Assembly: GCF_002234615.1 (NCBI RefSeq) | Contig: NZ_NMQW01000005.1 | Coordinates: forward strand, 62,001-126,000 | Length of the DNA stretch: 64,000 nucleotides | Direction: 5' to 3' | DNA from: Paenibacillus rigui | GTDB taxonomy: Bacteria > Bacillota > Bacilli > Paenibacillales > NBRC-103111 | Part shown: piece after piece, positions 17,084-26,070 of the stretch | Layout: each line of letters starts with the position of its first letter | How positions within the stretch are numbered: the stretch's first letter is position 1 | The notes under the pieces: generated by a model | What the model was told of the DNA's origin: nothing | Database searches by the model: none | What the model saw: the letters and a program-made list of their open reading frames with translations, nothing else | Position numbers and translations under genes: made by a program

Positions 17084-19753
17084 TCACGTTGAGACAGGCA
17101 ATGACGGTGCCATCCATTTGCTTTCAAATTGGTAGGTACCCGAACCGATCCGGTACGCACGGCTGCCGTCCGCCAAGCCAAGCTCCTCCGCTTCCGAAGG
17201 AACTCCAGTTGCCTGACCCGGCAGCATAACGGTCGCATGCGTATTCACCGGTACGGTCACACGTAAAGTAAAGCGTCCCTCCGGTTCGAGCGTCCAGGCC
17301 GATTCGATCAGCCCGTAGCCGGATTCAACACTGGCTCGGACCGAAGACAGCTTGCCTCCCGGATGCGGCTGGAACAAAATATGTTTAAACCCGGGCTGTG
17401 CAGGATCGACATCAATCCCCGCCATATACCGGTACATCCATTCCCCGACAGAGCCGAGCGAATAATGGTTGAACGAATTCATTTCCGGCGTCTGGAAGCC
17501 TTCCGTATCGGTCCAACCGTCCCAACGCTCCCAGATCGTTGTCGCTCCGTGCTTGACTGAATACAGCCAGGAAGGGAACGTATCCTGGTGCAGCAGTGTA
17601 TACGCCAGCGAATCGAGCCCATTTTCCGTCAAAGTGGGCAGCAGGTAGCCGACGCCGAGAAAGCCTGTGGATAAATGATCGCCATTGCTGCGGATCAGCT
17701 CTTCCAGGCGCTTCACCGCAAGTGCCTTTAAGCCCTCGGGGAGCAGCCCGAAATAGAGCGCAAGCACATAGACGGTTTGCGTATCCCCCTGGATCATGCC
17801 CGTCGCCGGATTCACGTAAGCGTTGACGAAGGCACGGCTGATCTCGCCGTACAGCTCAAAATAATGGCGTGCGTCTTCCTCGTGCCCCAGCACCTCTGCA
17901 ATGCGGGAGAATAACAGCGTGCTGTAAGCGAAATAGGCAGTCGCCAGTACATCCTTCGGCGTGTCCGCGTTGATCGATAGCCAATCCCCGTAGTTCGCGT
18001 AATCCGGACGCACCAATTGATTGCTATTCGCCTGAAGGTAAGCAATCCAGCGCTTCATGGCGTCATAATTCGTTTCCAGAATTCGGCGATCCTCGTACAT
18101 TAAATACAGCGTCCATGGGATAATGACACCCGCATCGCCCCAGCCGGCATTATCCGGCGCGAACCATTCCACATGCTCCTGCTTGAATTCGAACCAATTG
18201 GCATCGGGAGCAACGTCAGGAAAGGCTCCTTCCGGCGATTGAAAATCGGTCATATCCACCATAAACTTGGCGAAAAAGCGCGCCACATCCATATTGTACG
18301 AGGCGGTGCGGATAAAAATCTGCGCGTCCCCCGTCCAGCCGAGACGTTCGTCCCGCTGCGGGCAATCCGTCGGAACGCTCAAATAATTGCCGCGTTGGCC
18401 CCAGCGAATGTTGCTGATCAGCTGGTTGACCATCGGATCGGACGTTTCCAGCGATCCGACCGGCGCAGTGTCCGAATGGACAACCCGGCCGATGACCGTA
18501 TCCGGCTGCGGTTCACTTGGAAGCCCCTCCACCTCTACATAGCGGAAGCCGTGGAAGGTGAAATGCGGCTCGAACGTCTCCGTTCCTTCCCCGCGTAAAA
18601 TATAAATATCCTCCTGTACGGCTCTGCGCAGGTTTTCCGTATACAACGTGTTGTCGTCCTGAAGCATTTCCGCATGGCTTACCTTGATCCGGGTTCCGGC
18701 AGGGCCCGCCACCTTCAACGCAACCCAGCCTACCATGTTCTGACCCAGGTCGAACAGGTGCGTGCCCCGCGGGGTACGCCATATTTTTTGCGCCTGCAGC
18801 GACTCCGTCACACGAACGGGCGGATCGATTTGCGATACGAGCTTCCCTGTATATGGCTCCAACGCTTCCGCCTTCATCCAACCTGCTTCCTGGAAGCCAG
18901 GCCGTGCCCAATCCGGCCATGCGGACCGGGCATCGAACGTTTCCCCCATCAGCAGGTCGGAATAGTGAAGCGGTCCCGTACTCATCGTCCAGCTGTCATC
19001 CGAAGCGATGATCCGGGTGGTGCCATCCTCGAATTCCAGCTCCAGCTGCAGCAGCAGAGCCGGGTTCGTGCCGTAAATACGGCGCCCCATCATCCCGACA
19101 TGCCCGGCATACCAGCCGGTGCCAACAATCGCGCCCAATGCATTCGCTCCTTGACGGATGCTTGCGGTCACATCATAGGTTTGGTATTGGGTACGAACGT
19201 TATAATCCGTCCAGCCCGGAGCAAAATAATCTTCACCGACGCGGCTTCCGTTCAGATGCAGCTCATAGACGCCCAGTGCCGTTCCATAGAGCATGGCGCG
19301 CTTGACCGCGCTGGCTGCCGTGAACTCCTTACGGACATAGAGGCCTGCCGGAAGCTCCGAATCTTCATCCACCCTCCGGCCGATCCATTGCCCTTTCCAT
19401 TCGGTTTCATCCAGCAGCCCCATAGACCATTCACCGGTCTCACTCCAAGCGGAAGCAGTGCCTTCGCCGTCCCAAATCTTCACCTTCCAATAATACGAAC
19501 GGCCGGATGAAAGCGCCGGACCGCTATATTCCACCTGCACGGATTGATCGGTTTCGACTTTGCCGCTGTCCCATTGATCGCCGGCGTCCTGCTCCAGCTT
19601 TTCCTTCGACGAGGCCACCAAAAGCTGATAAGCCGTCTGAACCTGCCCCCTCACATCCGACTCCAGCAGCCAGCTGAACCGCGGGCGCTGGGTATCCAGG
19701 CCCAAAGGGCGGTCCATCGATTCCACCCGAGGGCGGCGAATGCTGATACTCAT
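17084..19753 (-). CDS. GH78 alpha-L-rhamnosidase
   Basis: An 889-residue enzyme of the bacterial rhamnosidase family, of usual length and without signal peptide, so cytoplasmic. N-terminal beta-sandwich domains (about 1-320, including GVYELHLNGSRVG at 161-173) precede the (alpha/alpha)6 catalytic barrel. The active-site segment reads VPTDCPQRDERLGWTGD with Asp468-Glu469. The second acid lies in TTIWERWDGW (Glu742). A C-terminal beta domain follows. It releases terminal rhamnose from imported oligosaccharides. It lies between the apiosidase-like genes and the kinase gene, fitting a rhamnogalacturonan-derived substrate. Confidence 0.93.
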   Translation of the reverse strand: MSISIRRPRVESMDRPLGLDTQRPRFSWLLESDVRGQVQTAYQLLVASSKEKLEQDAGDQWDSGKVETDQSVQVEYSGPALSSGRSYYWKVKIWDGEGTASAWSETGEWSMGLLDETEWKGQWIGRRVDEDSELPAGLYVRKEFTAASAVKRAMLYGTALGVYELHLNGSRVGEDYFAPGWTDYNVRTQYQTYDVTASIRQGANALGAIVGTGWYAGHVGMMGRRIYGTNPALLLQLELEFEDGTTRIIASDDSWTMSTGPLHYSDLLMGETFDARSAWPDWARPGFQEAGWMKAEALEPYTGKLVSQIDPPVRVTESLQAQKIWRTPRGTHLFDLGQNMVGWVALKVAGPAGTRIKVSHAEMLQDDNTLYTENLRRAVQEDIYILRGEGTETFEPHFTFHGFRYVEVEGLPSEPQPDTVIGRVVHSDTAPVGSLETSDPMVNQLISNIRWGQRGNYLSVPTDCPQRDERLGWTGDAQIFIRTASYNMDVARFFAKFMVDMTDFQSPEGAFPDVAPDANWFEFKQEHVEWFAPDNAGWGDAGVIIPWTLYLMYEDRRILETNYDAMKRWIAYLQANSNQLVRPDYANYGDWLSINADTPKDVLATAYFAYSTLLFSRIAEVLGHEEDARHYFELYGEISRAFVNAYVNPATGMIQGDTQTVYVLALYFGLLPEGLKALAVKRLEELIRSNGDHLSTGFLGVGYLLPTLTENGLDSLAYTLLHQDTFPSWLYSVKHGATTIWERWDGWTDTEGFQTPEMNSFNHYSLGSVGEWMYRYMAGIDVDPAQPGFKHILFQPHPGGKLSSVRASVESGYGLIESAWTLEPEGRFTLRVTVPVNTHATVMLPGQATGVPSEAEELGLADGSRAYRIGSGTYQFESKWMAPSLPVST

Positions 19754-19779
19754 GAATAAGTTCCTCCCTACCGCTATGA

Positions 19780-21216
19780 TTAAACCACGGTCATTCTTAA
19801 CGCAGCATAGGAAATGCCCGGCAGCTCAATGGTGCAATTGCCGCGGAACGTGCCCTTCAGCCGTTCAACCCGCATGCCCCACGTATCCACTACATCTACA
19901 AAATAATCGTTGCCCTCAGGCAAGCTCAGCTCCCAATACGACGGACGGCTGACGCCAAAATAAACCCACAGGCAGCTTCGCTCCGCCTCTGCCCTGCCAA
20001 GCTCCGGCAAGCTTTCTTCCATCAGCTTCCGAAGAAAGGCGATCCGCTGCGGACTTTCCCCCACCAAGGTGCCTCCGCTGGAAACCCATGAGCCTCGCCC
20101 GAACACTTCACCATGGGCAGCATAACCGCCCCGCACCATGCACTCCCAGAAGCGCCGGACCATTTCCTCGCCTGAAATATTGCCCCAGCGCCGTTCCGCC
20201 GTGCCTTCGTAGCAGCATTCGTCCAACACAACCGGTTTACGGTGTGTCTCGAGCCAAGCGCTTGTTAAGGAAGGCTCCCAGTGCTGTACGCTTTGATGGG
20301 TTACCCAAGGCTTGGAGTAATCATAGGTGGCGGTCCGGGTATAATCATACATTTTCGTCCCGTTATGGATAGAACGCAGATGGTTGTACGGATCATGCCG
20401 CTGGACAACGTGGAACAGCCGGTCCCAATCCTCCATCGTCTTATGCTTGTTGAAATCGAACTCGTTGGCAATCGACCACCATACATTGCGGAAGGAGCCC
20501 AGCCGGGCAAGCACGTAACGGATATAAAAGTCCTCCGTCTCCGCCTCCAGACGCTCGAACCCCCACACGTCCCGGTCATAGGGGTGGAACAGGATCAGGT
20601 CCGCTTCCACGCCGAGCCGAAGCAGATCGTCCAGCCTTTTTTCCAGATGGGCAAAAAAGTCCGGATTCATCCGGTTCACATCCGCTCCCTCCGACAGGCT
20701 GCCTGCAAAAGCAAGCGATGGAGGGTCCATATCCCCTGTCGGCAGCACACAAATGCGAACTTTATTGAAAGGAGACTCCGCCAGGGACGCGAGCGTCGCC
20801 TCTTCCTTGGCCTCATCGCCATGGTGACACCAATGGTACAATGTCGTGCCGAAGGGCAAATAGGCCGTACCGTCGGCATATTCAAAGCGGTACCGGTCTT
20901 TCACGCGCACCGGACCGTGGTTCCCCGGTTGAGGAGGCACAACCTCAAAGCTCCCCTGCAGTCCATCCAGCTCCGCAGAGCTGCTTGCCACGGTATATGT
21001 CCAGGTCCCTTCTGCATCCGGCATGAACCGAAGCTTGTAGGTTCCCTCTCCATTGTAAAAGCCGTCGGCTTCCACAGAGCGGCTGCCATGCCGGAACACC
21101 CCGCGCAGCGTGACCTCCCGGTACGGGTTGCCTTCCGCGGGTCCGTCAAAGCTGCGCTCGAACCGCCCCCAGCGTTCTACGGGCGCTGAAGCCCGGCTTG
21201 CTTCCTCGTTACGCAT
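19780..21216 (-). CDS. DUF5060-DUF4038 (apiosidase-like) glycoside hydrolase, copy 1
   Basis: A 478-residue protein with an N-terminal beta-sandwich (DUF5060 type, about 12-100), a TIM barrel of the DUF4038/apiosidase-like kind (about 105-400) and a small C-terminal sheet domain (DUF5605-like). Clan GH-A features are present: WWSIANEFDF gives acid/base Glu252 after Asn251, and VVLDECCYEG gives nucleophile Glu333. ATG 21216 has GGAGG 6 nt upstream; ATG 21222 abuts it. No signal peptide is seen. Characterised DUF4038 enzymes (GH140) release apiose from rhamnogalacturonan II, but this subgroup is more distant, so the substrate is inferred. Paralogues lie at 21243 and 27525. Confidence 0.8.
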   Translation of the reverse strand: MRNEEASRASAPVERWGRFERSFDGPAEGNPYREVTLRGVFRHGSRSVEADGFYNGEGTYKLRFMPDAEGTWTYTVASSSAELDGLQGSFEVVPPQPGNHGPVRVKDRYRFEYADGTAYLPFGTTLYHWCHHGDEAKEEATLASLAESPFNKVRICVLPTGDMDPPSLAFAGSLSEGADVNRMNPDFFAHLEKRLDDLLRLGVEADLILFHPYDRDVWGFERLEAETEDFYIRYVLARLGSFRNVWWSIANEFDFNKHKTMEDWDRLFHVVQRHDPYNHLRSIHNGTKMYDYTRTATYDYSKPWVTHQSVQHWEPSLTSAWLETHRKPVVLDECCYEGTAERRWGNISGEEMVRRFWECMVRGGYAAHGEVFGRGSWVSSGGTLVGESPQRIAFLRKLMEESLPELGRAEAERSCLWVYFGVSRPSYWELSLPEGNDYFVDVVDTWGMRVERLKGTFRGNCTIELPGISYAALRMTVV

Positions 21217-21242
21217 CTTCATCCTCCATCTTCCATGTTCAC

Positions 21243-22712
21243 CTAAATGAAATTGTCGTTATCCTCGGCCTGACGGCGCAGCGCGTCCGCATCCTTACGC
21301 AGCGGACCCGCGGAGGAGCCGCCATCCAGCCGTTGAACCCGCAGCGCATGCCAAGGACGCGCAGGCAGGCGGATATCCAGCTTTTCCCCATATATTTCAG
21401 GAAGCGGTTGAATCGTCATGTTCCATGCATCGATAATCTCCACCAGATAGCGTCCTTCAGGCACGCGCAAGTCTTTGGAGGGATAATGATGAATTCCGAA
21501 ATATTGCAAATAGTACCGGCCGTCTAGCCCAATGGTCGCGGCATCGTAAAATTCAGGCATATAGTGAAGCTCGCTTGGCGCTTCATTTAACAAGGCACGC
21601 AGAAACGCGATGCGTGGCTGCACCTCTCCACCAAGCTGTTCTCCGTGCGTGTGCCAGCTGCGTCCTTCCGTCCGCAGCAGCATTTCGCCATGCCCGGCAT
21701 AGCCGCCACGGCAAATGCTTTCCCACAGCCGGTGCATCAGCTCTTCTCCCGGCAGACTGCCCCACAGCGTCGGCGCATTTCCTTCGCAGCCGCATTCGTC
21801 TGCAATGACCGGCTTCCGATGCAGCTTGGCGGCATATGAGGTCTGGAACGCTTCATGCAGCCGGAGACTGACGTGTGAGATCCGATGATCCCCATAGTTC
21901 ATCAACAGATTCGAACTAAACAGAGTAAGGAGCCGTCCGTACGGATCGGACTCGTGAAGCAGCTGAAGCAGCGTGTCCTGAAAAGCGTATTGCTCCGCTG
22001 GAGCCTGGAGCGACCACCACACATGACGGTACGCCGAGAAACGGACTGCAGCAAGATGAACGGATTGCAGCGTTTGCGCTGTATTTTCGCTGCACTGCAG
22101 CACCAGCTCGGCCTCCAGCCCGATATCCATCAGCTCCCGGAGAAACCGGTCCAATGTATCGTACGCAGCAGCTGCGGCGGGCACATACAGCCGAACCTTC
22201 GTAAAAGGCGCCCCCCGTAGTGCCGCTAAGGTCTGCTCCTGATACTCCTCCAGCCAGCCATATTGGCAGGTCGTACCGATTGGTACATAAGGGGTTCCAT
22301 CGGCATAGGCAAAATGCCGTTCGTCCAGCACCCGGACCGGGCCATGATTGCCCGCACCAGGCGATGTACATTGAAGGGTTCCCGCAGGCAAGGAAGAGAG
22401 CCTATCGGCATCAGCAGACGAGGAAAAGCCCCCTGTTATCTCATAACGCCAATCTCCTTCCTCGTCGGGCATGAACCGGACCTTCCATGTTCCATTGCTG
22501 TCAAGATAAGGAGCCGCTTCGATGCTTCGGCTTCCATGGGTGAATAGGACGCGGTATCTAGGTCCTCCCGGTGCCGGTAAGCTCATCCCATCCATCCCGA
22601 GGTCCGACAACGCGCTCCCTTCAGGGAGACCAAGGCCAGCCAGACTCAGCTCTGCCATATTCCAGCGTTCCACTTGAAGAGGCTGGGAAGATTGTATCGA
22701 TTCGTCTTTCAT
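21243..22712 (-). CDS. DUF5060-DUF4038 (apiosidase-like) paralogue lacking the acid/base residue
   Basis: A 489-residue paralogue of the neighbouring gene, with the same beta-sandwich plus TIM-barrel layout and shared landmarks (GSRSIEA, KVRFMPDEEG, GNHGPVRV, YVPIGTTCQY). The barrel is altered. Where the two sister proteins have WWS-ANE-F, this one reads WWSLQAPAE (232-240), so the Asn-Glu acid/base dyad is gone. The loop with HPYD that leads to it is also shortened. The nucleophile segment remains (VIADECGCEG, Glu306). It is full length and in frame, so this looks like functional divergence, not decay. It may be a binding or regulatory protein, a partner of the active paralogue, or an enzyme using another acid. 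Confidence 0.75.
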   Translation of the reverse strand: MKDESIQSSQPLQVERWNMAELSLAGLGLPEGSALSDLGMDGMSLPAPGGPRYRVLFTHGSRSIEAAPYLDSNGTWKVRFMPDEEGDWRYEITGGFSSSADADRLSSLPAGTLQCTSPGAGNHGPVRVLDERHFAYADGTPYVPIGTTCQYGWLEEYQEQTLAALRGAPFTKVRLYVPAAAAAYDTLDRFLRELMDIGLEAELVLQCSENTAQTLQSVHLAAVRFSAYRHVWWSLQAPAEQYAFQDTLLQLLHESDPYGRLLTLFSSNLLMNYGDHRISHVSLRLHEAFQTSYAAKLHRKPVIADECGCEGNAPTLWGSLPGEELMHRLWESICRGGYAGHGEMLLRTEGRSWHTHGEQLGGEVQPRIAFLRALLNEAPSELHYMPEFYDAATIGLDGRYYLQYFGIHHYPSKDLRVPEGRYLVEIIDAWNMTIQPLPEIYGEKLDIRLPARPWHALRVQRLDGGSSAGPLRKDADALRRQAEDNDNFI

Positions 22713-22758
22713 CGGGTTTCACTTTCACCTCGTTTGCTATCCTGATTGTGGTTCTTTC

Positions 22759-24264
22759 CTATGAAATGACAGCCGAAACCGCCGTCTTCCAACCGCCATA
22801 GTAACGCTCAGTCAGCCCTTTATCCATCGCTGGGACGTACATGACCGGCTCCCGGGACAAGGTAAGAAGCTGCTCCTTGCTGCTCCAGAATCCGACGGTC
22901 AGACCCCCGATGTAGGCGGAGCCAAGAGCCGACAGCTCCGTCATGACCGGCTTTTTCACCGATGCCTGCAGCAGATCGGCCTGGAACTGCATCAGAAAGC
23001 GATTGTCCGCCGCGCCCCCGTCCGCCCTGAGCTCCCGGAGACGGATGCCGGATTCGGCCTCCATCAGCTCTACCGTATCGCGTACCTGGTAAGCGATGCT
23101 CTCGAGTGCGGCACGGATGACGTGCCGTTTGTCGCTTCTCCGGCTGAGCCCCATCACAGCGGCTCTCGCTTGGGGCGACCAATAAGGCGCTCCCAGGCCG
23201 ACGAATGCAGGGACGACATACACCCCTTCGTTGTCTCCGAGCGAAGCAGCCTGCTTCTCGGCTTCGGCATAGTCGGTGAAGAGCCCTAATTGATCACGGA
23301 CCCATCTCATGCAGTCCCCTGTGCAATGAATAATGCCCTCAAGCGCATAATCGACTTTCCCATCGAGGCCCCAAGCCACGGCCGTCACTAAACCGTTGCC
23401 GGGCTGGGCGGCCAGCACCGGTCCGATGTTCATCATGACCGAGGTGCCGGTCCCGTAGGTGGCCTTGGCCATGCCGGGCGCGTGGCACAGCTGGCCGAAC
23501 AGTGCGGCCTGCGAATCCCCGATAACGCCGGTCACTGGGACCCGCCCGTCGAACAAGGCAGGATCGGCCGTCCAGCCGTATACTTCGTTACTTGACTTGA
23601 CTTCGGGCAGCTGCAGACCCTGAACACCGAACAGCTCAATTAACTCTTGATCCCACTGCAGCGTATGAATGTTAAACAAGGAAGTGCGGCTCGCATTCGT
23701 ATAATCCGTAGCATGCACCTTGCCGCCGGTCAGCTTCCACAGCAGCCAGCTGTCCATCGTACCGGCCAGCAGACGGCCTTCTGCCCGACGTCTGCCGGCG
23801 TTGGATTCCGCTTCCGCTTCCGCATGATCGAGAATCCACCGGAACTTGCTGGCGGAAAAATAAGGATCGAGCACAAGGCCTGTTTTTTCCTGAATCACAG
23901 GCTCCTTGCCTTTGAGCTTCAGCTCCTCGCACAAGGCCGCCGTTCTCCGGCATTGCCATACAATCGCATTGTATACCGGCAGGCCGGTTTCCCGGTCCCA
24001 CACCACTGCAGTTTCCCTTTGATTCGTCACCGTCAAGGCAGCCAGCTGCTCAGGCGACGTTCCCGTCTCCTGCAGTACCCTCTGCACGGCCTGGAGAACA
24101 TTCCCGTAAATTTCCATCGGATCATGCTCTACCCATCCCGGCTGTGGATACTGCTGTTTATGATCCAGCGCCGTTTTGCCGAGGATCGAGCCGGATTGGT
24201 CGAATAGCAGCGCTTTCGTCCCTGAGGTGCTTTGATCTATCGTTAAAATATAGGATTTACCCAT
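22759..24264 (-). CDS. FGGY-family carbohydrate kinase, glycerol-kinase-like
   Basis: A 501-residue sugar kinase of full family length. The N-terminal ATPase motif DQSTSGTK is at 10-17, NQRET at 81-85, and the catalytic Asp250 lies in GVIGDSQAALFG. The C-terminal phosphate motif appears as ADGGAADN. Sequence features (WQCRRT, GLVLDPYFSASK, GIIHCTGDCMRWVRD) are close to glycerol kinase. Its place directly before a two-subunit transketolase and after a fucose-isomerase-like gene instead suggests a ketose kinase. D-apulose kinase (AplK) is the best fit with known pathways. Glycerol or another ketose as substrate cannot be excluded. Confidence 0.88.
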   Translation of the reverse strand: MGKSYILTIDQSTSGTKALLFDQSGSILGKTALDHKQQYPQPGWVEHDPMEIYGNVLQAVQRVLQETGTSPEQLAALTVTNQRETAVVWDRETGLPVYNAIVWQCRRTAALCEELKLKGKEPVIQEKTGLVLDPYFSASKFRWILDHAEAEAESNAGRRRAEGRLLAGTMDSWLLWKLTGGKVHATDYTNASRTSLFNIHTLQWDQELIELFGVQGLQLPEVKSSNEVYGWTADPALFDGRVPVTGVIGDSQAALFGQLCHAPGMAKATYGTGTSVMMNIGPVLAAQPGNGLVTAVAWGLDGKVDYALEGIIHCTGDCMRWVRDQLGLFTDYAEAEKQAASLGDNEGVYVVPAFVGLGAPYWSPQARAAVMGLSRRSDKRHVIRAALESIAYQVRDTVELMEAESGIRLRELRADGGAADNRFLMQFQADLLQASVKKPVMTELSALGSAYIGGLTVGFWSSKEQLLTLSREPVMYVPAMDKGLTERYYGGWKTAVSAVIS

Positions 24265-24282
24265 CAGCAGCCGCTCCCTCGC

Positions 24283-25224
24283 TTATTCGGTCGACTGAAG
24301 CAGGCTGCGTGCGACACTGCACAGCTGCTCCGTATGAATACCGTAATGCCGGAACACTTCGGCGGTATTGCCCGTAACGGCCGGTTCATCCGGAATGCCG
24401 ATAATCCGCATGGGAACGGGACGATGCTGTATAATGACTTCGGCAACGGCAGCCCCCAATCCTCCATGCACGCTGTGCTCTTCCACCGTAACAACGGCTT
24501 TCGTCTCCTCCGCCGCCCGGATGATCGCCTCCCGGTCCAGAGGCTTGATCGTGTGCATATTCAGCACCCGGCAATGAATGCCTTCCTGCGCCAACGCCTC
24601 TGCAGTGTCCAATGCGACACGCACCGTTTCACCGGCGGCGATCAGGGTCAGGTCACTACCCTCCCGCATCGTAACCGCTTTACCGATTTCGAACGGATAG
24701 TCGTCCGAAGCATAAACATCCTGCACCGGATTACGGCCGATCCGTACATAGACGCCGCCCTCATGCTGCACCAAGGCTTCCGTCATTTTTTTCGTCTCGT
24801 GGCGGTCCGCAGGCAAAATAACCGTAAGCCCCGGAATCGCACGGGTCACTGCAATATCCTGGAGTGAATGATGAGACATCCCGAGCGCCCCGTAGCTTAC
24901 GCCCCCGCTAATCCCAACCAGCTTCACGTTCGTCCCGGAATAAGCAACGTCAACCTTCACCTGCTCGATCGCTCTCATGCTGAGAAAGCACGCCGGAGAG
25001 GTTACCCAAGGTTTCTTCCCGCAGGACGCGAGACCGGCGGCGATGCCGACAATATTTTGCTCGGCAATGCCTGTTTCCACGAACTGCTCGGGCAGTTCCT
25101 TCACGAACGGCAGCATCGAAGCCGAGCCTCTCGAATCGCTTGCCAGCACCAGAATATCCTTATCGGACCGTGCGAGATCCAGCAGCGTTTCACACAATGC
25201 CTGACGATTGGCAACCTTATTCAT
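24283..25224 (-). CDS. Transketolase, C-terminal subunit (pyrimidine plus C domains)
   Basis: A 313-residue half-transketolase. The ThDP-activating glutamate motif is VETGIAEQN (Glu55). SPACFLSMRAIEQ and SYGALGMSHHSLQD are typical of split transketolases and DXPS relatives. The start overlaps the stop of the N-terminal subunit by 8 bases, so the two are made together. The pair forms one ThDP enzyme moving a two-carbon unit. With the adjacent FGGY kinase it matches the two-subunit apulose-4-phosphate transketolase (AptA/AptB), which yields xylulose 5-phosphate and dihydroxyacetone phosphate. A generic split transketolase is the alternative. Confidence 0.9.
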   Translation of the reverse strand: MNKVANRQALCETLLDLARSDKDILVLASDSRGSASMLPFVKELPEQFVETGIAEQNIVGIAAGLASCGKKPWVTSPACFLSMRAIEQVKVDVAYSGTNVKLVGISGGVSYGALGMSHHSLQDIAVTRAIPGLTVILPADRHETKKMTEALVQHEGGVYVRIGRNPVQDVYASDDYPFEIGKAVTMREGSDLTLIAAGETVRVALDTAEALAQEGIHCRVLNMHTIKPLDREAIIRAAEETKAVVTVEEHSVHGGLGAAVAEVIIQHRPVPMRIIGIPDEPAVTGNTAEVFRHYGIHTEQLCSVARSLLQSTE

Positions 25225-26050
25225 GGATAACCACCTGCGCTTCCTTGGCTAATTCATCCAACGCTTGCGCAAGCTCCGCATCGCTCGGCACATGATGGTG
25301 CCAATGCGGAACATTCTCGGCAAACGAGACTCCCTTTCCTTTCGTCGTATACGCCATGATCAGGGTCGGCTTGCCGGCAGCCGTCGGTGCGGCATGCAGC
25401 GCTGCCGACAGCTCGCTGACATCGTTACCATTCAAAGCGACGACATTCCAGCCGAAGCTGCTCCACTTGTCCTCCAGCGGCTCCAGACCCATCACATCTT
25501 CCGTGCTTCCGCTGATTTGCAGCTTATTCCGATCAATGATACCGATAACATTATCGAGTTTATAATGAGCCGCCGCCATGGCAGCCTCCCATATGGACCC
25601 TTCGGCCTGCTCTCCGTCTCCCATCAAGGTGAAAATACGGTAGTCCTTGCCGTCCATTTTGGCGGCCAGGCCCATGCCTACGGCAACGGACAGCCCATGC
25701 CCAAGCGCGCCTGTATTCATCTCAACACCCGGCACCTTGTTGTTCGGATGTCCGATCAACCGCGAACCGAATTGGCTGAACGTTTGCAGCTCTTCCTTCG
25801 GGAAAAAGCCTTTATCCGCAAGAATGCAGTACAACGATTCCACCGCATGCCCTTTGCTCGCGATAAACCGGTCCCGATCTTCCCATTTCGGATTGCACGG
25901 ATCCACCTTCATGACATCATAGTACAAGACCGTTAAAATATCGGCGTTGCTTAAAGAAGACCCGGTATGTCCTGTCTTGGCACGGTGAATCATCTGGAGC
26001 AGATCCATCCGGATTTGCGCCGCTTTTTTTCTAAGATCCACAGTATTCAT
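25217..26050 (-). CDS. Transketolase, N-terminal subunit (ThDP pyrophosphate domain)
   Basis: A 277-residue half-transketolase. The ThDP/Mg motif begins at GDGEQAEG (144-151) and ends at Asn175 in IIDRNKLQ. Active-site histidines are seen in KTGHTG (His28), SKGHAV (His68) and IGHP (His101). ATG 26050 is preceded by AAGGAGG; the longer in-frame ATG at 26068 overlaps that site. It is coupled by overlap to the C-terminal subunit. It lies 20 bases after the isomerase gene, so isomerase, transketolase and kinase are one transcription unit. Confidence 0.91.
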   Translation of the reverse strand: MNTVDLRKKAAQIRMDLLQMIHRAKTGHTGSSLSNADILTVLYYDVMKVDPCNPKWEDRDRFIASKGHAVESLYCILADKGFFPKEELQTFSQFGSRLIGHPNNKVPGVEMNTGALGHGLSVAVGMGLAAKMDGKDYRIFTLMGDGEQAEGSIWEAAMAAAHYKLDNVIGIIDRNKLQISGSTEDVMGLEPLEDKWSSFGWNVVALNGNDVSELSAALHAAPTAAGKPTLIMAYTTKGKGVSFAENVPHWHHHVPSDAELAQALDELAKEAQVVIHE

Positions 26051-26070
26051 CCGCCACTCCTCCTTCATCT

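Noticed and set aside
20281-21189. A 302-codon plus-strand frame
   Set aside because: It is antisense to a DUF4038-type hydrolase with intact catalytic motifs.
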